A stretch of 64,000 nucleotides of DNA, from assembly GCA_963664085.2 (NCBI GenBank), contig CAXXLO010000002.1, forward strand, positions 3,968,001 through 4,032,000, given 5' to 3'. Shown in pieces: positions 1-7,754 of the stretch. Position 1 is the first letter of the stretch. Each line of letters begins with the position of its first letter. The DNA comes from Bin5 sp022821545. GTDB taxonomy: Bacteria; Chloroflexota; Anaerolineae; Caldilineales; Caldilineaceae. A program made the position numbers and the translations under genes. The notes beneath the pieces were generated by a model. That model made no database searches, had not been told where the DNA came from, and saw only the letters and a list, made by a program, of their open reading frames with translations.

Positions 1-341
1 ATGTCGCGCAAGCGGCGGCTGCCCGGATCCAGTTTAACGATATCGACTGTGTCGCCGTCTTTGCGGTGGAGGAGGATCTCACCATCTACGATCTTGCCCG
101 GCGGAGACTGAATCAGGCGCATCACCGAGCGAAAGGTGACGCTCTTGCCGCACCCGCTCTCGCCGACAACGCCAAGGGTCTTTCTACGTCCTACGGAGAC
201 GTTCACACCGTCGACTGCCTTGACAACGCCCCTTTCAAGAAAGAAGTATGTCTTCAGGTCCCGCAGTTCGAGGATGGTGTCGTCCGCGTCGCCATTTTCA
301 TTTGTCGCCGCACGCGACGGCGCCTGCCGACTCGAGGTCAT
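1..341 (-). CDS. Opp/Dpp-type ABC transporter ATP-binding protein (partial)
   Basis: N-terminal part of an ATPase subunit of a peptide/nickel-type ABC importer; the rest lies beyond the left edge. Read from the complement, the protein starts MTSSRQAPSR, has a polar tail of about 20 residues, then the ABC domain beginning DDTILELRDLK. The Walker A motif GESGCGKS is at residues 60-67, followed by the RSVMRLIQSPPG stretch typical of OppD/DppD. The ATG at 339-341 was chosen because it is the first in-frame ATG upstream of the conserved domain. A strong promoter lies about 180 bases upstream. The transported substrate cannot be told. Confident about family, not about substrate. Confidence 0.8.
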   Translation of the reverse strand, partial: MTSSRQAPSRAATNENGDADDTILELRDLKTYFFLERGVVKAVDGVNVSVGRRKTLGVVGESGCGKSVTFRSVMRLIQSPPGKIVDGEILLHRKDGDTVDIVKLDPGSRRLRD

Positions 342-525
342 AAACCTGCTCTTGCCCACGGGCGCGTGGGCCAGTGGGAAAAAAGAGAGAATTCAACGAA
401 GGTGAGGCAGTCCCGGCCAAGGCGTGAGACGAAGGGGGGAGGGTTTCGCCATACAGTCCTAGATACCTCAAGGATCAACGCCGGATGCCCAGTGTAGGCC
501 ACGATTGCAGGCCGGAAGCGGGAGA

Positions 526-554
526 ATTGTAGCGACTACAGGGGTGATTGTCAA
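526..554 (-). promoter_or_regulatory. sigma70-type promoter for the Opp-type ATPase gene
   Basis: On the minus strand, TTGACA (549-554) is followed after exactly 17 bases by TACAAT (526-531). Transcription would start near 519, leaving a leader of about 180 bases before the ATPase start at 341. The -35 box is a perfect consensus match and the -10 box matches at five of six positions. It is the only strong signal in the 338-base gap between 342 and 679, where I see no gene. Confidence 0.7.
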
Positions 555-679
555 CTTACGGGGTCTGCGTTTTGCTGGCAGTGCCGTTAGGGTGGGCCCA
601 TGTATGAAGCGGGCCGACTCTGCGTCAGGTCAGGAGTTGCCGAGGTATTGAGTTCTCGTGTCGGATTCCAGGTTGGTTA

Positions 680-1672
680 TTACTCTGTCCGGCTGTTGGT
701 CACTGGAGCACGTAATGTCTTGCAGCTCCACCAGATCGCCGGAAGCCGCCTCAGCTTGCCCCACGCATTGACATGGGCCCGCCGCGAAAAGACATCGTAG
801 TCGTGCGCTTCGATATCAGTGAGAATGGCACGGTAGAGTTCAGCCGCGGCGGCGATTGCGAAACGGCCGTCGGCGTGAATTAACGCGATACCAGGCCAAG
901 CTTCGCTATAAAGTTGACGAGTACGGCCAATCTGAAAACGCATAAACGCCCGCCAGCGATCGTCAACGACGCCAGCCTCTACGTCCATTTCGTCGAGGTC
1001 GAATTTGCGCAGGTCTTCGAGGGGAAGATAGAGCCGCCCGGCCTCCCAGTCCTCGCCCACATCTCTCAGCACATTCGTCAGCTGCAGCGCCACGCCCAAT
1101 TTCAGCGCATAGGGAATGGCTTCAACACCGGAAAAGCCAACGATGTGCATACTCATCAGCCCAACTGTTGCAGCTACACCGTAGCAATAGCCGGTCAGGT
1201 CGGCGAATGTCTGGTAGCGGCTATTCGTTATGTCCCGGGCAACGCCCTGGATGAGCTGCTCGGCGTAGCGCGGCGGAATACCGTACTGCCGCCGGGCGTC
1301 AGACCAGGCCAGGGCCACGGGGTCTTTGCGGTCAGCCTTCTGCGTGAGTGAACGCGACTGCCAGGATGCAAGCGCTTCACGCACGGCAGCGGGGTCGCGC
1401 CTCCCACTGGGCGGCTTGTCGACTATGTCATCACTCTTGCGACAAAATGCGTAGAGGGCACGCACCGAACGACGCTTCTCCTTTGGGAGAAAGCGAGAGG
1501 CAGTAAAGAAGGAACGGCTGTTTGCCGCAGTAACCGCTTCACAGAAGTTGTAGGCCCTGTCCAACTCCTTTTTGTCCCCGACTTCAGGAAGCGGTATTGG
1601 ACCATACACCTGCCCGGCTTCATAGGCGAGTGAGAGCAGAGGACGCTCCCAGTCGCGAATTTTCAGAGTCAT
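680..1672 (-). CDS. crtB: phytoene/squalene synthase family protein
   Basis: Condenses two C20 (or C15) prenyl diphosphates head to head; the first committed step of carotenoid synthesis if it is phytoene synthase. The protein has 330 residues, a usual length. The first aspartate-rich motif DDIVD is at residues 81-85 and the second, LTNVLRDVGED, at about 198-208; both bind Mg2+-diphosphate in this family. The YAFCRKSDDIVD and GYCYGVAATVG blocks are also characteristic. It is divergent from a cobalamin-domain regulator and a carotenoid operon, which favours phytoene over squalene as product. A promoter at 1908-1936 would give a leader of about 230 bases. Confidence 0.92.
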   Translation of the reverse strand: MTLKIRDWERPLLSLAYEAGQVYGPIPLPEVGDKKELDRAYNFCEAVTAANSRSFFTASRFLPKEKRRSVRALYAFCRKSDDIVDKPPSGRRDPAAVREALASWQSRSLTQKADRKDPVALAWSDARRQYGIPPRYAEQLIQGVARDITNSRYQTFADLTGYCYGVAATVGLMSMHIVGFSGVEAIPYALKLGVALQLTNVLRDVGEDWEAGRLYLPLEDLRKFDLDEMDVEAGVVDDRWRAFMRFQIGRTRQLYSEAWPGIALIHADGRFAIAAAAELYRAILTDIEAHDYDVFSRRAHVNAWGKLRRLPAIWWSCKTLRAPVTNSRTE

Positions 1673-1907
1673 TGGAGCGCCTTTGCTCGTAGAAAAGATC
1701 CCTTTAACTGCTGATCAGTCGATCACAACCCATACAATCCTAAAGTACTGTACCAGGCCACTCGAGTCAAGGGACCTCCGCTTTTCGATAGTCTCCCCGT
1801 TCGACTTGCTTCTTTTGCCCGTACAAGGAAGGCGCGGGCAGCCCTGTGTATATCCTGGATAGAGATGATTGGGTGTAGTTTCGTTCGCTTTTCTTGCCCC
1901 AGAATCG

Positions 1908-1936
1908 AGTATAACTCACAATCCTGACAGTGGCAA
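1908..1936 (-). promoter_or_regulatory. sigma70-type promoter driving crtB
   Basis: Minus strand: TTGCCA (1931-1936), 17-base spacer, TATACT (1908-1913). Transcription would begin near 1901 toward crtB. Its upstream edge lies only 17 bases from the -35 box of the promoter on the other strand, so the two are back to back and one bound regulator could cover both. Confidence 0.65.
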
Positions 1937-1948
1937 TCCTTGCAAACC

Positions 1949-1967
1949 ATTCATTGATACATTGAAT
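1949..1967. promoter_or_regulatory. candidate operator between the divergent carotenoid promoters
   Basis: An inverted repeat ATTCA-N9-TGAAT spans 1949-1967. A direct repeat of CATTGA (1952-1957 and 1960-1965) lies inside it. Together they overlap the -35 box of the regulator promoter and lie beside that of crtB. MerR/CarH-type proteins often bind such positions on their own divergent promoters. The repeat arms are short, so this is only a candidate. Confidence 0.35.
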
Positions 1968-1983
1968 AGATTTTGCATATAAT
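1954..1983 (+). promoter_or_regulatory. sigma70-type promoter for the regulator and carotenoid operon
   Basis: TTGATA (1954-1959), 18-base spacer, perfect TATAAT (1978-1983). Transcription would begin near 1990 and read into the MerR/B12 gene at 2133 with a leader of about 140 bases. The downstream carotenoid genes are closely spaced or overlapping and may share this promoter. The remaining bases of the 1673-2132 gap show no gene. Confidence 0.7.
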
Positions 1984-2132
1984 GTGCCAGCGGGCGAAAA
2001 CTACACGACTGGTATGCAGACGTTGAGCATTTGTAATTTGTTTTTCTGGTAAAAAGTGCGTAATATATCATGGTTTTGTAGTTAGACCCCGCGCCTGCAG
2101 GTAACACGGCCTCCAGGTACGAAGGAGTACAT

Positions 2133-3506
2133 ATGCAAGTGAGTACGAAAACGCCGTCCTTCAATCTGAAAGCCGTTGTCCGAGAGACGGGCATAAAAGC
2201 GGAAACTCTACGGGCCTGGGAACGCCGATACGGTATTCCCAGGCCGGCGCGCAGTTCCGGCGGACACCGCATCTACTCACGGCGTGATATCGAAACTCTC
2301 CGTTGGTTGAATAAGCGCCGGTTGGAAGGCCTCAGTATCAGCCGCGCCGCCGAACGCTGGCAGATTTTGGAGAGTGAGGGGCGAGACCCTCTCCAGGAGC
2401 AGTCGCCGGCGCCCGACCCTAATGCTTATGGACACCTCTGGTCGGAAGCCGCGCTTGTCGAAGTCGCAGAAAGCAGTATCGTCGACGACCAGATTTCAGT
2501 TGCTTGCACTGAGTGGACGTCAGCCTGCACTGCGTTCGATGAATTTGGGGCACAGCGCATTCTTTCCCAGGCATTTGCCCTTTTCCCTGTCGAAACCGTT
2601 TGCCTTCACGTGCTCTGCAGTGGACTTCGCCGGCTAGGAGAGGACTGGCATACCGCCAGAGTGACCACTCAGCAAGTTTCTTTTGCCGCCTCCGAGGCGA
2701 TGCAGAGCATCAAGATCCTGCTGGGCGCTTGCCCTCCGCCCACCAGGCCCGGTCTCGTTTTGCTGGCATGTCCGCACGGTGAGAATCACACTTTCGGCTT
2801 GGCGCTACTTCAACTCATCCTCAAGCGGAAGGGGTTTGGGACCGTCTTTCTGGGAGAGAATCTCTCACAGAGCGAGATGGAAATAACGCTATCAGGAATC
2901 CAACCCGATCTCGTCGTACTCGTTTCCCAGCAGCTTCGGTCAGCGGGGAGTCTGATGGATATGAGCGAGTTGATAAACCTGCAAGGTGTTCCCGTTGCAT
3001 TTGGAGGACGCATATTCAATCTCTCTGAAGTTATCCGGAACAATGTACCTGGAAATTTCCTGGGGACCGATCTGCTTCAAGCTGGAAGCAGAGTCGAATC
3101 CTTGCTATCAAGAGTAGGCGACTTGGCCAGCACAGAGCCATGTGCCAACAGATTCGATGACCTGATTTCCAGCTATCGGGCGAGCCTGCACAGGATCTCG
3201 GCGCTTGTCTTAAGCGCAGAGCGGGGAACGCCTCCCGAGTGGGCAAGACTGGGGCGGCCGTTCTACAGCATCAACAGCGCAGTGATGTCAGCGCTGCGTT
3301 TCGGCGACCCCTCGCTGGTCTCATTGGAAGCTGAATGGATTCGTACCTTTCTGGAGTCCCGCAATATCCCTCTGTCGGTCCTGGAAGAGTATCTGAGTCA
3401 AGGGATGTCTGCAGTGCAGGCAGTGCTGGGCGTCGAAGGCGAACTCATCGTCGGCATGCTGGAGACTCTTGGCAAGGACGTGCGGCAGAGTTACAGCGAG
3501 AGCTAG
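2133..3506 (+). CDS. MerR-family regulator with cobalamin-binding domain (CarH/LitR-like)
   Basis: Transcription factor of 457 residues. Residues 10-77 form a MerR-type winged helix (IKAETLRAWERRYGIP, then SGGHRIYSRRDI). A helical bundle (about 105-200) and a Rossmann-like B12-binding domain (about 206-330) follow. In Thermus CarH the dark-state cobalt ligand is the histidine of an E-x-H motif; here E217-N-H219 fits. The W-H pair (W172, H173) also matches. However, the glutamate and histidine expected 10 and 11 residues after the tryptophan are V182 and S183. The C-terminal ~120 residues are an extra part I cannot assign. The ATG sits 7 bases after GAAGGAG. It lies between crtB and the carotenoid operon and probably controls both. 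Confidence 0.85.
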   Translation: MQVSTKTPSFNLKAVVRETGIKAETLRAWERRYGIPRPARSSGGHRIYSRRDIETLRWLNKRRLEGLSISRAAERWQILESEGRDPLQEQSPAPDPNAYGHLWSEAALVEVAESSIVDDQISVACTEWTSACTAFDEFGAQRILSQAFALFPVETVCLHVLCSGLRRLGEDWHTARVTTQQVSFAASEAMQSIKILLGACPPPTRPGLVLLACPHGENHTFGLALLQLILKRKGFGTVFLGENLSQSEMEITLSGIQPDLVVLVSQQLRSAGSLMDMSELINLQGVPVAFGGRIFNLSEVIRNNVPGNFLGTDLLQAGSRVESLLSRVGDLASTEPCANRFDDLISSYRASLHRISALVLSAERGTPPEWARLGRPFYSINSAVMSALRFGDPSLVSLEAEWIRTFLESRNIPLSVLEEYLSQGMSAVQAVLGVEGELIVGMLETLGKDVRQSYSES

Positions 3507-3609
3507 ACCGGGCAGCTCAACGGTTTGGGCCTATTCTGACCGGCCAGCGACTTAGCGGCCAGACACCAGGAGGCCAGAGCCCAAAGGCTGCACCTGCCAC
3601 CAGGCGAGA

Positions 3610-4401
3610 ATGGCCTACCTAGCATTCCTTTCGATCTTCATCTGCATTCCCACCCTCTTCTTCGCCTTCTTGAACTGGTTGCTTCGCAGACAAGGGTCGC
3701 CGCTTCCCTCTTCGCTGCGGGCATGGCCTGCCGCTCCGGTTGTCGGGGCCCATGTGCTGCTGGCACTGCTCTACACGTCGCCCTGGGACAACTATCTCGT
3801 CGCTACCAAGGTCTGGTGGTACGATCCGGACCTCGTACTCGGCATCACTTTCGGCTATGTGCCGCTCGAGGAATACCTGTTCTTTGCGGGACAGACTGCG
3901 CTCCTGAGCCTGGTTCTTCTGGCGGCGGCGCGCCTGTTGCCGCCGTCAGATCATTCCTTTCGTTCGCATCCCCGGCTCCGCCTGGGATCAGCCGGGTTGA
4001 CTCTTGCCATTTGGCTGTATGCCTTGTTCTTGCTGGGCGCAGGAAGCCCTCATAGCACGTACCTGGGGCTGGAACTGGCTTGGGGGATAGTACCTCTCTC
4101 GGTTCAACTGGTGTTCGGCGCCGACATTCTCTGGCACTACCGCCGGCAAGTCCTGTGGACTGTTCTGTTGGGAACTCTCTATTTGTCCCTGGCGGACGCC
4201 GTTGCCATCCACTCCGGCACATGGACGATTGACCCTCAGCAGTCGCTCGGATTCGCACTCGGCGGGATTCTTCCGCTGGAAGAGTTCATCTTTTTTCTCT
4301 TAACGACAGCGATGGTCGTTTTTGGCGTGACTCTGGTGATCGCCAGACAGAGCCACCTACGGGCCCGATGGATCCCGACCAGCTTCAGGAGGGCGGAATG
4401 A
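3610..4401 (+). CDS. crtYcd: two-domain lycopene cyclase (CrtYc-CrtYd type)
   Basis: Integral membrane cyclase that closes the end ring(s) of lycopene. The 263-residue protein is an internal duplication of the lycopene cyclase domain. Each half has several membrane helices and one copy of the signature PLEE (residues 85-88 in FGYVPLEEYLFF, and 222-225 in GILPLEEFIFF). In actinobacteria the halves are separate proteins (CrtYc and CrtYd); a fused form is known in archaea and fungi. The stop codon overlaps the start of the next gene (ATGA), so translation is probably coupled. Whether one or two rings are formed, and whether they are beta or epsilon rings, cannot be read from sequence. Confidence 0.88.
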   Translation: MAYLAFLSIFICIPTLFFAFLNWLLRRQGSPLPSSLRAWPAAPVVGAHVLLALLYTSPWDNYLVATKVWWYDPDLVLGITFGYVPLEEYLFFAGQTALLSLVLLAAARLLPPSDHSFRSHPRLRLGSAGLTLAIWLYALFLLGAGSPHSTYLGLELAWGIVPLSVQLVFGADILWHYRRQVLWTVLLGTLYLSLADAVAIHSGTWTIDPQQSLGFALGGILPLEEFIFFLLTTAMVVFGVTLVIARQSHLRARWIPTSFRRAE

Positions 4402-5180
4402 ATCCAGCAGCCGCGCCCCGATTTCTCATCTTGCTATTGACCATGTTTTGCGCCGTACTGGCATTTGAAGCCGCCCTGGCACACCAACCCTTTTTTGAGG
4501 ACACGGATACTACCGCAAGCACGCCGAAGTTGGTCAGCGATCCTGAAATATCGACGGCGCTGTTTGGCACGCTGGAAAGGCCCGGAGACGTCGATTTCTT
4601 TGCATTCAGCGTTTCCGCCAGACAGACCGTTGAAATCGGCATGACCATCCCTCAGATCGAGGGGCAGGACCAGTTCGCGCCCTACATCGGCGTAGTTGCC
4701 GCCGGACTGGAAGGAGATTCAACCTCAGGTCTGCCAACCGATGCCCTCCCGCTCGTCGCAGGCCAAGAAGGAGCCGTCGTGTTGGAGGCGACGGACGCTA
4801 CGATCTTTTTCGAGCCATTCAGCCGCACTGCCTACTGGCAGCGGCAACGCCGTCGAATCACCTTCCCTGTCCAAGGCGAAGTCAAGGTAGTAGTCTGGGA
4901 TCCCCAGGGATTGGTGGGCCGGTATACTCTCGTTGTCGGACAGCGGGAGGTTCGAGGGGGAGACCCGGCCTTTGCCCGTAAGTTGAAAGAGTATTGGACG
5001 CCAGTGACATTGCAGCCGTCGGCGGAATCCGACAGGGCTGTTACCTCCGCCGCCGAACTTACCCAAGAGTCTGAGCCCTCACAGTCAGATGCTGCTGAAG
5101 TCGGACAAGCGGCGCCGCGATGTTCGTGGCTGACACGGCTTCTGGCATTCCTGTTGGGGGAGAGTGAAATCTGCCAATGA
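4398..5180 (+). CDS. secreted protein of unknown function in the carotenoid operon
   Basis: A 260-residue protein I do not recognise. The start ATG at 4398 overlaps the previous stop codon and follows AGGAGGGCGGA. Residues 8-28 form a hydrophobic signal peptide (RFLILLLTMFCAVLAFEAAL). The mature part has a motif GTLERPGDVDFFAFSV, which resembles the 'G-x-x-x-x-x-D-x-D-x-F' pattern of pre-peptidase C-terminal-like beta domains, then further predicted beta structure. A Ser/Glu-rich stretch (about 215-240) precedes a short hydrophobic C-terminus. It ends 4 bases inside the cruF gene. Its tight packing between two carotenoid enzymes suggests an extracytoplasmic role linked to the pigment, but no function is claimed. 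Confidence 0.8.
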   Translation: MNPAAAPRFLILLLTMFCAVLAFEAALAHQPFFEDTDTTASTPKLVSDPEISTALFGTLERPGDVDFFAFSVSARQTVEIGMTIPQIEGQDQFAPYIGVVAAGLEGDSTSGLPTDALPLVAGQEGAVVLEATDATIFFEPFSRTAYWQRQRRRITFPVQGEVKVVVWDPQGLVGRYTLVVGQREVRGGDPAFARKLKEYWTPVTLQPSAESDRAVTSAAELTQESEPSQSDAAEVGQAAPRCSWLTRLLAFLLGESEICQ

Positions 5181-6043
5181 GCTGCCTCCGGCGATTTTCC
5201 GGCTGCGGCCCTTCAGGATCGTATTCCGAGAGAACTGTCCTGCTTCTCAACGCGTTGAGGAGCCAGATAAAACTGTCGAGTCTTATTCTGTACTGCCTGT
5301 GGCTGTTTCTGGCAGTTCTTATTCCCCACATTCTTCGTCTGGGCAACCGGCCTACCCTACTGATTGCGCTGTCACTCTCAGTCCTCGTTCAGGTTGGACT
5401 GGTTCTCAACATTTTATTTCCCGCCTTTAGGGGACGGGTAACTCTCAGTAGCGGCCTCATCATCGTCGCGACGGCCTGGCTGGCCGAATTCATCGGCCAC
5501 AGTACCGGATTGCCATTCGGTGACTACGCCTATACGGATGCTCTCCAACCCCAAATTGGCGGGGTACCTGTACAGGTACCCGTTGCGTGGCTGATGATGA
5601 TACCCCCCGCCTGGGCTGTCGGGACGCTTATTTGTTCGAGAATTCGCGGCGCCGACCACTCGCGCCAGTGGATACACAGGGTAGCAACGTCGCTCACCGC
5701 GGGACTGGCCTTCGCGGCATGGGACCTCTTTCTTGATCCGCAGATGGTGGAGTGGAACCTGTGGCGATGGGAATCTCCCGGCATCTACTTCGGGATCCCC
5801 ATCATCAACTTCGTTGGCTGGATCCTGATTGCCGCCGCAATCGTTTTCGGACTTTCTTCCTTCGCACGGACCAAGTCACTTCCAGTTGAAGCTCTTCTCC
5901 TTGTCTATACGACCGTCTGGTTGCTGAATACGGTGGGGTTGGGACTGTATTTCGAACTACCCGGCGCGGCTGCAGCAGGATTTATGGGTATGGGAATCTT
6001 TGTTGCCCTGGCGTGGCGGCAAGCGCTCACCTCTCAGGCATGA
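5177..6043 (+). CDS. cruF: carotenoid 1',2'-hydratase family protein (CruF, DUF422)
   Basis: Membrane protein of 288 residues in the CruF/bisanhydrobacterioruberin-hydratase family. These add water to the 1',2' double bond of the open end of a carotene, creating the hydroxyl that can later be glycosylated. The stretch AEFIGHSTGLPFGDYAYTD, followed by a PVAWLMM segment, is characteristic. AAWDLFLDPQMV also fits. About seven hydrophobic helices can be seen. Both ends overlap neighbours by 4 bases (ATGA at 5177 and at 6040), so the operon assignment is strong. A hydratase acting beside a cyclase predicts a monocyclic product with one hydrated end, as in myxoxanthophyll-like pigments. Confidence 0.88.
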   Translation: MSCLRRFSGCGPSGSYSERTVLLLNALRSQIKLSSLILYCLWLFLAVLIPHILRLGNRPTLLIALSLSVLVQVGLVLNILFPAFRGRVTLSSGLIIVATAWLAEFIGHSTGLPFGDYAYTDALQPQIGGVPVQVPVAWLMMIPPAWAVGTLICSRIRGADHSRQWIHRVATSLTAGLAFAAWDLFLDPQMVEWNLWRWESPGIYFGIPIINFVGWILIAAAIVFGLSSFARTKSLPVEALLLVYTTVWLLNTVGLGLYFELPGAAAAGFMGMGIFVALAWRQALTSQA

Positions 6044-6627
6044 ATGTCATTCTCTGGATACTGACTGCCTACCTTTGCGGCAGTTTGCCCTTTTCTGTCT
6101 GGTTGGGAGGTCTGATCCTGGGCAAAGAGATCCGTCACTTTGGTGACGGCAATCCAGGCGGCACGAATGTGATGCGCGCCGGAAGCAGAGCGTTAGGCGT
6201 CGCGGTAATCGTTCTCGACGGGTTGAAAGGCTGTCTGCCTGTGCTCGCCGCGCACAGGTTCGGGGATCTGCCTGATGCAGCGCTGGCAGGCGCGGCATTG
6301 GCGGCAGTAGCGGGCCACGCTTTCTCATTCTTTCTTCGTTTCCAGGGCGGGAAGGCGGTAGCGGTCACCTTCGGCATCTGGGCCGGCTTGACCGGGTGGA
6401 GTACTCTCTTCGTTTTTGGCGCGCTCCTGTTGCTCGCCTACTACACGATTTCTATCGACGGCTGGGCAGTGATATGCGCTTTCTGCGGCCTGCTGGCGTT
6501 CCTGGCGTTGACCGGTCCGCTCGGGGCCATTTTTCCCGTCTGGATCGGCAACGGCCTGATTCTGGCTTGGAAACACCGGCACGACCTGGCCCAACGTCCT
6601 GAGGTCCGGCTTCCCGCACTGAGATGA
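6040..6627 (+). CDS. plsY: PlsY-family acyltransferase, divergent
   Basis: Polytopic protein of 195 residues in the family that moves an acyl group from acyl-phosphate to glycerol-3-phosphate. Motif 1 is recognisable as FGDGNPGGTNVMR (residues 35-46). Motif 2 (about 90-112) reads GHAFSFFLRFQGGKAVAV instead of the usual GH-x-F-P...F-K-GGK-x-VAT; the proline and the first lysine are replaced. Motif 3 normally has N-x-x-RL-x-x-GxE near the end; here it reads KHRHDLAQRPEVRLP. The ATG at 6040 overlaps the cruF stop and fits better than an upstream in-frame ATG at 6013 inside cruF. It may be an ordinary PlsY or may acylate the carotenoid glycoside. Confidence 0.85.
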   Translation: MNVILWILTAYLCGSLPFSVWLGGLILGKEIRHFGDGNPGGTNVMRAGSRALGVAVIVLDGLKGCLPVLAAHRFGDLPDAALAGAALAAVAGHAFSFFLRFQGGKAVAVTFGIWAGLTGWSTLFVFGALLLLAYYTISIDGWAVICAFCGLLAFLALTGPLGAIFPVWIGNGLILAWKHRHDLAQRPEVRLPALR

Positions 6628-7754
6628 CAGCCCTGCTTCTTATCCTGGCCTCCGCCGCGCTCTGTGGGATGGTATTGATCCTGCTGTCGAACCTGGCGGC
6701 ATTTCCCGGTCTTCGGGATTGCAACGCCGCCGGCATCGCCGCCAGCGTATCCGTATTGGTTCCGGCGCGAAATGAAGCCGCGGTCATTGGACGAACGGTC
6801 AGAAGCATTTTGCAGCAGTCCTATCCCTGCCGGGAGCTCCTGATCCTGGACGACGGTTCTGAAGACGGCACTGAAAGAGCTGCATTGGAAGCTACAGGGG
6901 ATGACAACCGCCTCAGGATTTTCAGAGGCGATCCCATACCCGGCGGCTGGCTGGGAAAGAGTTGGGCATGTCATCAGCTGGCCGGAGAGGCAAGTGGAGA
7001 GATCCTCATCTTCGCTGACGCGGACGTGCGCTGGCACGAACACGCCCTGGCCGCTCTGCTGTGCGAGCTGGACCGTTCCGGCGCCGACATGCTTGCCATC
7101 ATGCCAACCCAAAAGACCGTGTCCTGGCCTGAACGCCTCTGTGTACCGCTGATGGCTTTCGCTATCCACGCCTACCTGCCGGCGATCGCGGTCCACCGCA
7201 CATCTTTCCCCCTGCTGGCAGCAGCCAATGGCCAGTGCATCGCAGTGCGGCGAACCGCCTATGACAAGCTGGGAGGCCACGCTTCGGTGCGAGACAACAT
7301 TCTGGACGATATCGGACTGGCTCGCCGGGCGAAGAGGGCCGGCCTGTCTCTGCGTATGGCAGAGGCGAACGGGCTCATCACCTGTCGAATGTACCGAGAC
7401 TGGCGCACAGTGCGCGAGGGCTTTGCGAAGAATATCCTCGCCGGGTTCGGGGGAACCGCCGGCCTGCTTGCCGCCACAGTGTTTCATTGGGTTGTCTTCC
7501 TGGTCCCCTGGGGGCTGCTGATCGTTGGATTCTCAGGAACTCCCGTTCCCTGGCAACCTTACTGGGCGCTTCTTCTCGTCTGCGCCGGTATCTTCGTTCG
7601 CGCCCTGACGGCCTGGCGCACGGGCCAACGCGCCGGTGACGCGCCACTGTTGCCTGTTTCGGTGTTGCTGATGACCGCTATCGCCGCCCAGTCACTGTGG
7701 TGGCACTGGCGATTTGGAGGGCCTCTGTGGAAAGGACGACGTGCGGTCCCATAG
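6624..7754 (+). CDS. cruG: family 2 glycosyltransferase (CruG-like)
   Basis: Membrane-bound GT-A glycosyltransferase of 376 residues. It has an N-terminal helix, nucleotide-sugar motif VSVLVPARNEAAVIGR, LILDDGSEDGT, a metal-binding ADADVRW, and an acceptor-side block ending YRDWRTVREGFAKN. Three or four hydrophobic helices close the protein. The GGWLGKSWACHQLA block is shared by CruG, CrtQ and hopanoid-associated glycosyltransferases. CruG adds a sugar to the 2'-hydroxyl made after CruF. Position directly behind cruF and plsY, with a 4-base overlap at 6624, supports a carotenoid acceptor. The sugar donor cannot be told. Confidence 0.82.
   Translation: MTALLLILASAALCGMVLILLSNLAAFPGLRDCNAAGIAASVSVLVPARNEAAVIGRTVRSILQQSYPCRELLILDDGSEDGTERAALEATGDDNRLRIFRGDPIPGGWLGKSWACHQLAGEASGEILIFADADVRWHEHALAALLCELDRSGADMLAIMPTQKTVSWPERLCVPLMAFAIHAYLPAIAVHRTSFPLLAAANGQCIAVRRTAYDKLGGHASVRDNILDDIGLARRAKRAGLSLRMAEANGLITCRMYRDWRTVREGFAKNILAGFGGTAGLLAATVFHWVVFLVPWGLLIVGFSGTPVPWQPYWALLLVCAGIFVRALTAWRTGQRAGDAPLLPVSVLLMTAIAAQSLWWHWRFGGPLWKGRRAVP

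Noticed and set aside
1929..1935. GCCACTG on the minus strand, resembling the core of a B12-box riboswitch
   Set aside because: It forms part of the -35 region and none of the other conserved cobalamin riboswitch segments are present.
1723..1950. 75-residue minus-strand reading frame with several cysteines (MVCKDCHCQDC)
   Set aside because: Its start would lie within and upstream of the crtB promoter, no ribosome binding site is seen, and the later part has no protein-like pattern.
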